Positions 22,677-24,173 of a DNA stretch of 24,173 nucleotides are shown piece by piece. Below the pieces are notes generated by a model, which had not been told where the DNA came from, did not search any database, and saw only the letters and a program-made list of their open reading frames with translations. The stretch is from Lachnospiraceae bacterium (GTDB lineage Bacteria > Bacillota_A > Clostridia > Lachnospirales > Lachnospiraceae). The stretch covers positions 1 through 24,173 of the forward strand of contig JAILPG010000188.1 of NCBI GenBank assembly GCA_024699595.1. The letters are read 5' to 3'. A program made the position numbers and the translations under genes. Positions within the stretch are counted from its first letter, which is position 1; every line of letters begins with the position of its first letter.

Positions 22677-24173
22677 TTAACCTCTTATGATCCTTCTGTT
22701 TAAATAATCCTCCGCGTTCGGGTTGAAAACGACCCTTATCGGCTTGATCTGGTCCGGTGAACAGCGTATCCTGAATCTTCTTATATCCCTGTACAGAAGC
22801 TGGGTCTCAGGCTCCACATAATTAAAGATAACTCCGCTTATATCGCCTGCTTTCTTTGCGGAAGCATATCCGGCGCTTTTCTCCTGCAAGAGCTCTTCAA
22901 AAAGAGCCCGTGTCTCTTCATCAGCCGGCAGGATACTCTCCTCTTTCCCGGACGGTTCGGCATAAATGACAAGCTTTCTATCCTCATCGCTTAAAAGGTA
23001 CGCATAATCCCTGATGGCCGTGCCTGTTTTTTCCATAAGTTCCTTTAAGGCATCGTATATCTCATTATCCGTAAGGATCCCGCTTTTCGTGACTATCCTG
23101 TCGCTAAGCCTGCAGTCAAAAGTAAATACCGGAAGCTCACCCTCAAAACGCCTTATTGTTACCACATCATCAAGCCTGTAGCGGTACAGACCCGCAAAGG
23201 TCGTAAGCAGCAGTGTATACTGTCTGCCGGGCTCAGTCTCGAAAGCGGATACCGGTGCAGCCTCTTTTTCACCTACCGGGACAAATTCCACAAAGGCATT
23301 CTTTGTACTTAACAGATATTCCCCGGTAACGTCTGTTTCCACTCCGATAAGCGCCTCGGAGGATGCATAGAATCCGTTTATATGCTCGATGCCTGCCGCA
23401 TACTGCTTCATCTGGTCCGTATATATCCTGAAGGTCCCGGTGCCGGCAGCGATGATCCGCTCAAGTTTCGGCCAGATGCGGCTGACCGTCTTTTCGTTAA
23501 AGCCGTCTTTAAATATCCCTTCAAGCTCATCCGCCCTCTCCGGATCGGGGGAAAGACTGCCTTCAAGCTTGTAAAGAAGCGGTTTCGGTATCGAATGCTC
23601 GTATAAGATCTTCCCCTGCCTTATGGACTGTGTAATCTCCTTATGATGTCTTTCAAGATATCTGAAGGCATCAAGTACCCCCCATGTAAAGGGAGATATT
23701 ATCTGGTCAACATCTCTTCTTATAAGGGCAAAGAGAAGCCGCACATAAGTGAGGTCGGCCACCTCTCCCGGCTGTAAAAGCGGTCTCGGAGAGGTGAATA
23801 TCCCGGGATCATCTACGCCTCTTGACACATGTTTGTCAAGATAAGCGGAAAGCACAAGACCCGTGATCGAATTGGAATAAGTATTGTCATTATGTTTCTT
23901 TATACGAGGGAGACTCTCAAAGAGCAGAAATGAGACCCTGTTTTTTACAAGTTCAGAAAATGCCGAAACCAGAGGCTTCTGCTGTCTTGCCGTCATGGGT
24001 AACCGCTTTATGCTTCCGATGGTACCGGAGGTAATGGCATAAGAGGTTACTGTTTCTTCGGTGAGGATCTCAGATTCACCGATGTTTGTCTGCAGTCTGA
24101 TAAGGGGAAAATAAATATCGTAATCCGTTACCGGGAATCTGTTCTGAAATCCCTTCACGGTAATAATGTCACT
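22677..24173 (-). CDS. GH3-family acyl-acid amido synthetase (5' end beyond window)
   Basis: GH3 enzymes adenylate a carboxylic acid and join it to an amine, usually an amino acid. 499 codons are visible and the frame is open to the window edge. A GTG at 24158 could be taken as a start, but the residues before it (SDIIT) continue the alignment with the GH3 half of the fusion protein, so the true start lies outside. All ATP/AMP motifs are intact: TSGTIGS (bases 24012-24032), then YASSEALIG, then GLYRYRLDDVV, and a C-terminal RDIRRFRI...IKPIR segment. This is the working counterpart of the decayed GH3 domain in the GT2 fusion. Whether it also carries an N-terminal GT2 domain cannot be seen. Confidence 0.9.
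   Translation of the reverse strand, partial: SDIITVKGFQNRFPVTDYDIYFPLIRLQTNIGESEILTEETVTSYAITSGTIGSIKRLPMTARQQKPLVSAFSELVKNRVSFLLFESLPRIKKHNDNTYSNSITGLVLSAYLDKHVSRGVDDPGIFTSPRPLLQPGEVADLTYVRLLFALIRRDVDQIISPFTWGVLDAFRYLERHHKEITQSIRQGKILYEHSIPKPLLYKLEGSLSPDPERADELEGIFKDGFNEKTVSRIWPKLERIIAAGTGTFRIYTDQMKQYAAGIEHINGFYASSEALIGVETDVTGEYLLSTKNAFVEFVPVGEKEAAPVSAFETEPGRQYTLLLTTFAGLYRYRLDDVVTIRRFEGELPVFTFDCRLSDRIVTKSGILTDNEIYDALKELMEKTGTAIRDYAYLLSDEDRKLVIYAEPSGKEESILPADEETRALFEELLQEKSAGYASAKKAGDISGVIFNYVEPETQLLYRDIRRFRIRCSPDQIKPIRVVFNPNAEDYLNRRIIRG

Noticed and set aside
24156..24158. GTG at 24158 as the true start of the GH3 gene.
   Set aside because: No ribosome site is visible, and the codons upstream to the window edge stay open and continue the alignment with the GH3 half of the fusion protein.
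4557..24173. Teichoic-acid D-alanylation (dlt) system.
   Set aside because: There is an adenylation domain, but no DltB-type membrane acyltransferase or DltD, the carrier is fused rather than separate, and the Asp expected for an amino acid substrate is missing.

Overview
The window looks like a low-to-mid GC Gram-positive anaerobe of the Clostridia, most likely a Lachnospiraceae-type gut or rumen bacterium. This is inferred from strong AGGAGG-type ribosome binding sites, sigma-A style promoters, a HrcA/CIRCE-like operator before clpB, a heterodimeric ABC exporter and general protein style. I cannot assign a genus. Every gene I can support lies on the minus strand, so transcription runs from high to low coordinates.

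Right end (24173 to 21803): the 3' part of a GH3-family acyl-adenylate/amido-synthetase gene, running off the window edge, is followed after one base by a GT14 (Core-2/I-branching type) glycosyltransferase. A good promoter (TTGAAA-N17-TATCAT, 21714-21742) then starts a second, closely packed block that runs to 4557. Its genes, in order of transcription, are: a GT2 glycosyltransferase, an APH/choline-kinase-fold phosphotransferase, two half-transporters forming a heterodimeric ABC exporter, a 973-residue NRPS-like protein (adenylation, carrier, condensation), three GT2 glycosyltransferases, an 861-residue GT2 fused to a GH3-like domain whose ATP-binding motifs have decayed, a condensation/alcohol-acyltransferase-fold protein, and a type B carboxylesterase. 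Most joints overlap or are shorter than 90 bp, and the block ends at a hairpin terminator (4438-4473).

My reading, which is inference, is that this is one biosynthetic and export locus of about 20 kb. It appears to activate a carboxylic acid by two chemistries (an ANL adenylation domain with a carrier protein, and GH3), join it to a glycan or glycosylated small molecule built by six glycosyltransferase domains, and export the product through the ABC heterodimer. The A domain lacks the Asp that holds an alpha-amino group, so its substrate is probably not an ordinary alpha-amino acid. I do not recognise a characterised system with this gene content.

Left end (4382 to 1): a membrane diguanylate cyclase gene with its own promoter and terminator is followed by clpB, which lacks only its last few codons at the window edge. 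The 587 bp between them is unusually structured. It holds four 12-bp direct repeats, a CIRCE-like operator overlapping a strong promoter, a leader of about 400 nt containing four palindromes spaced every 53-54 bp, and a five-unit 13-bp tandem repeat just before the clpB ribosome binding site.
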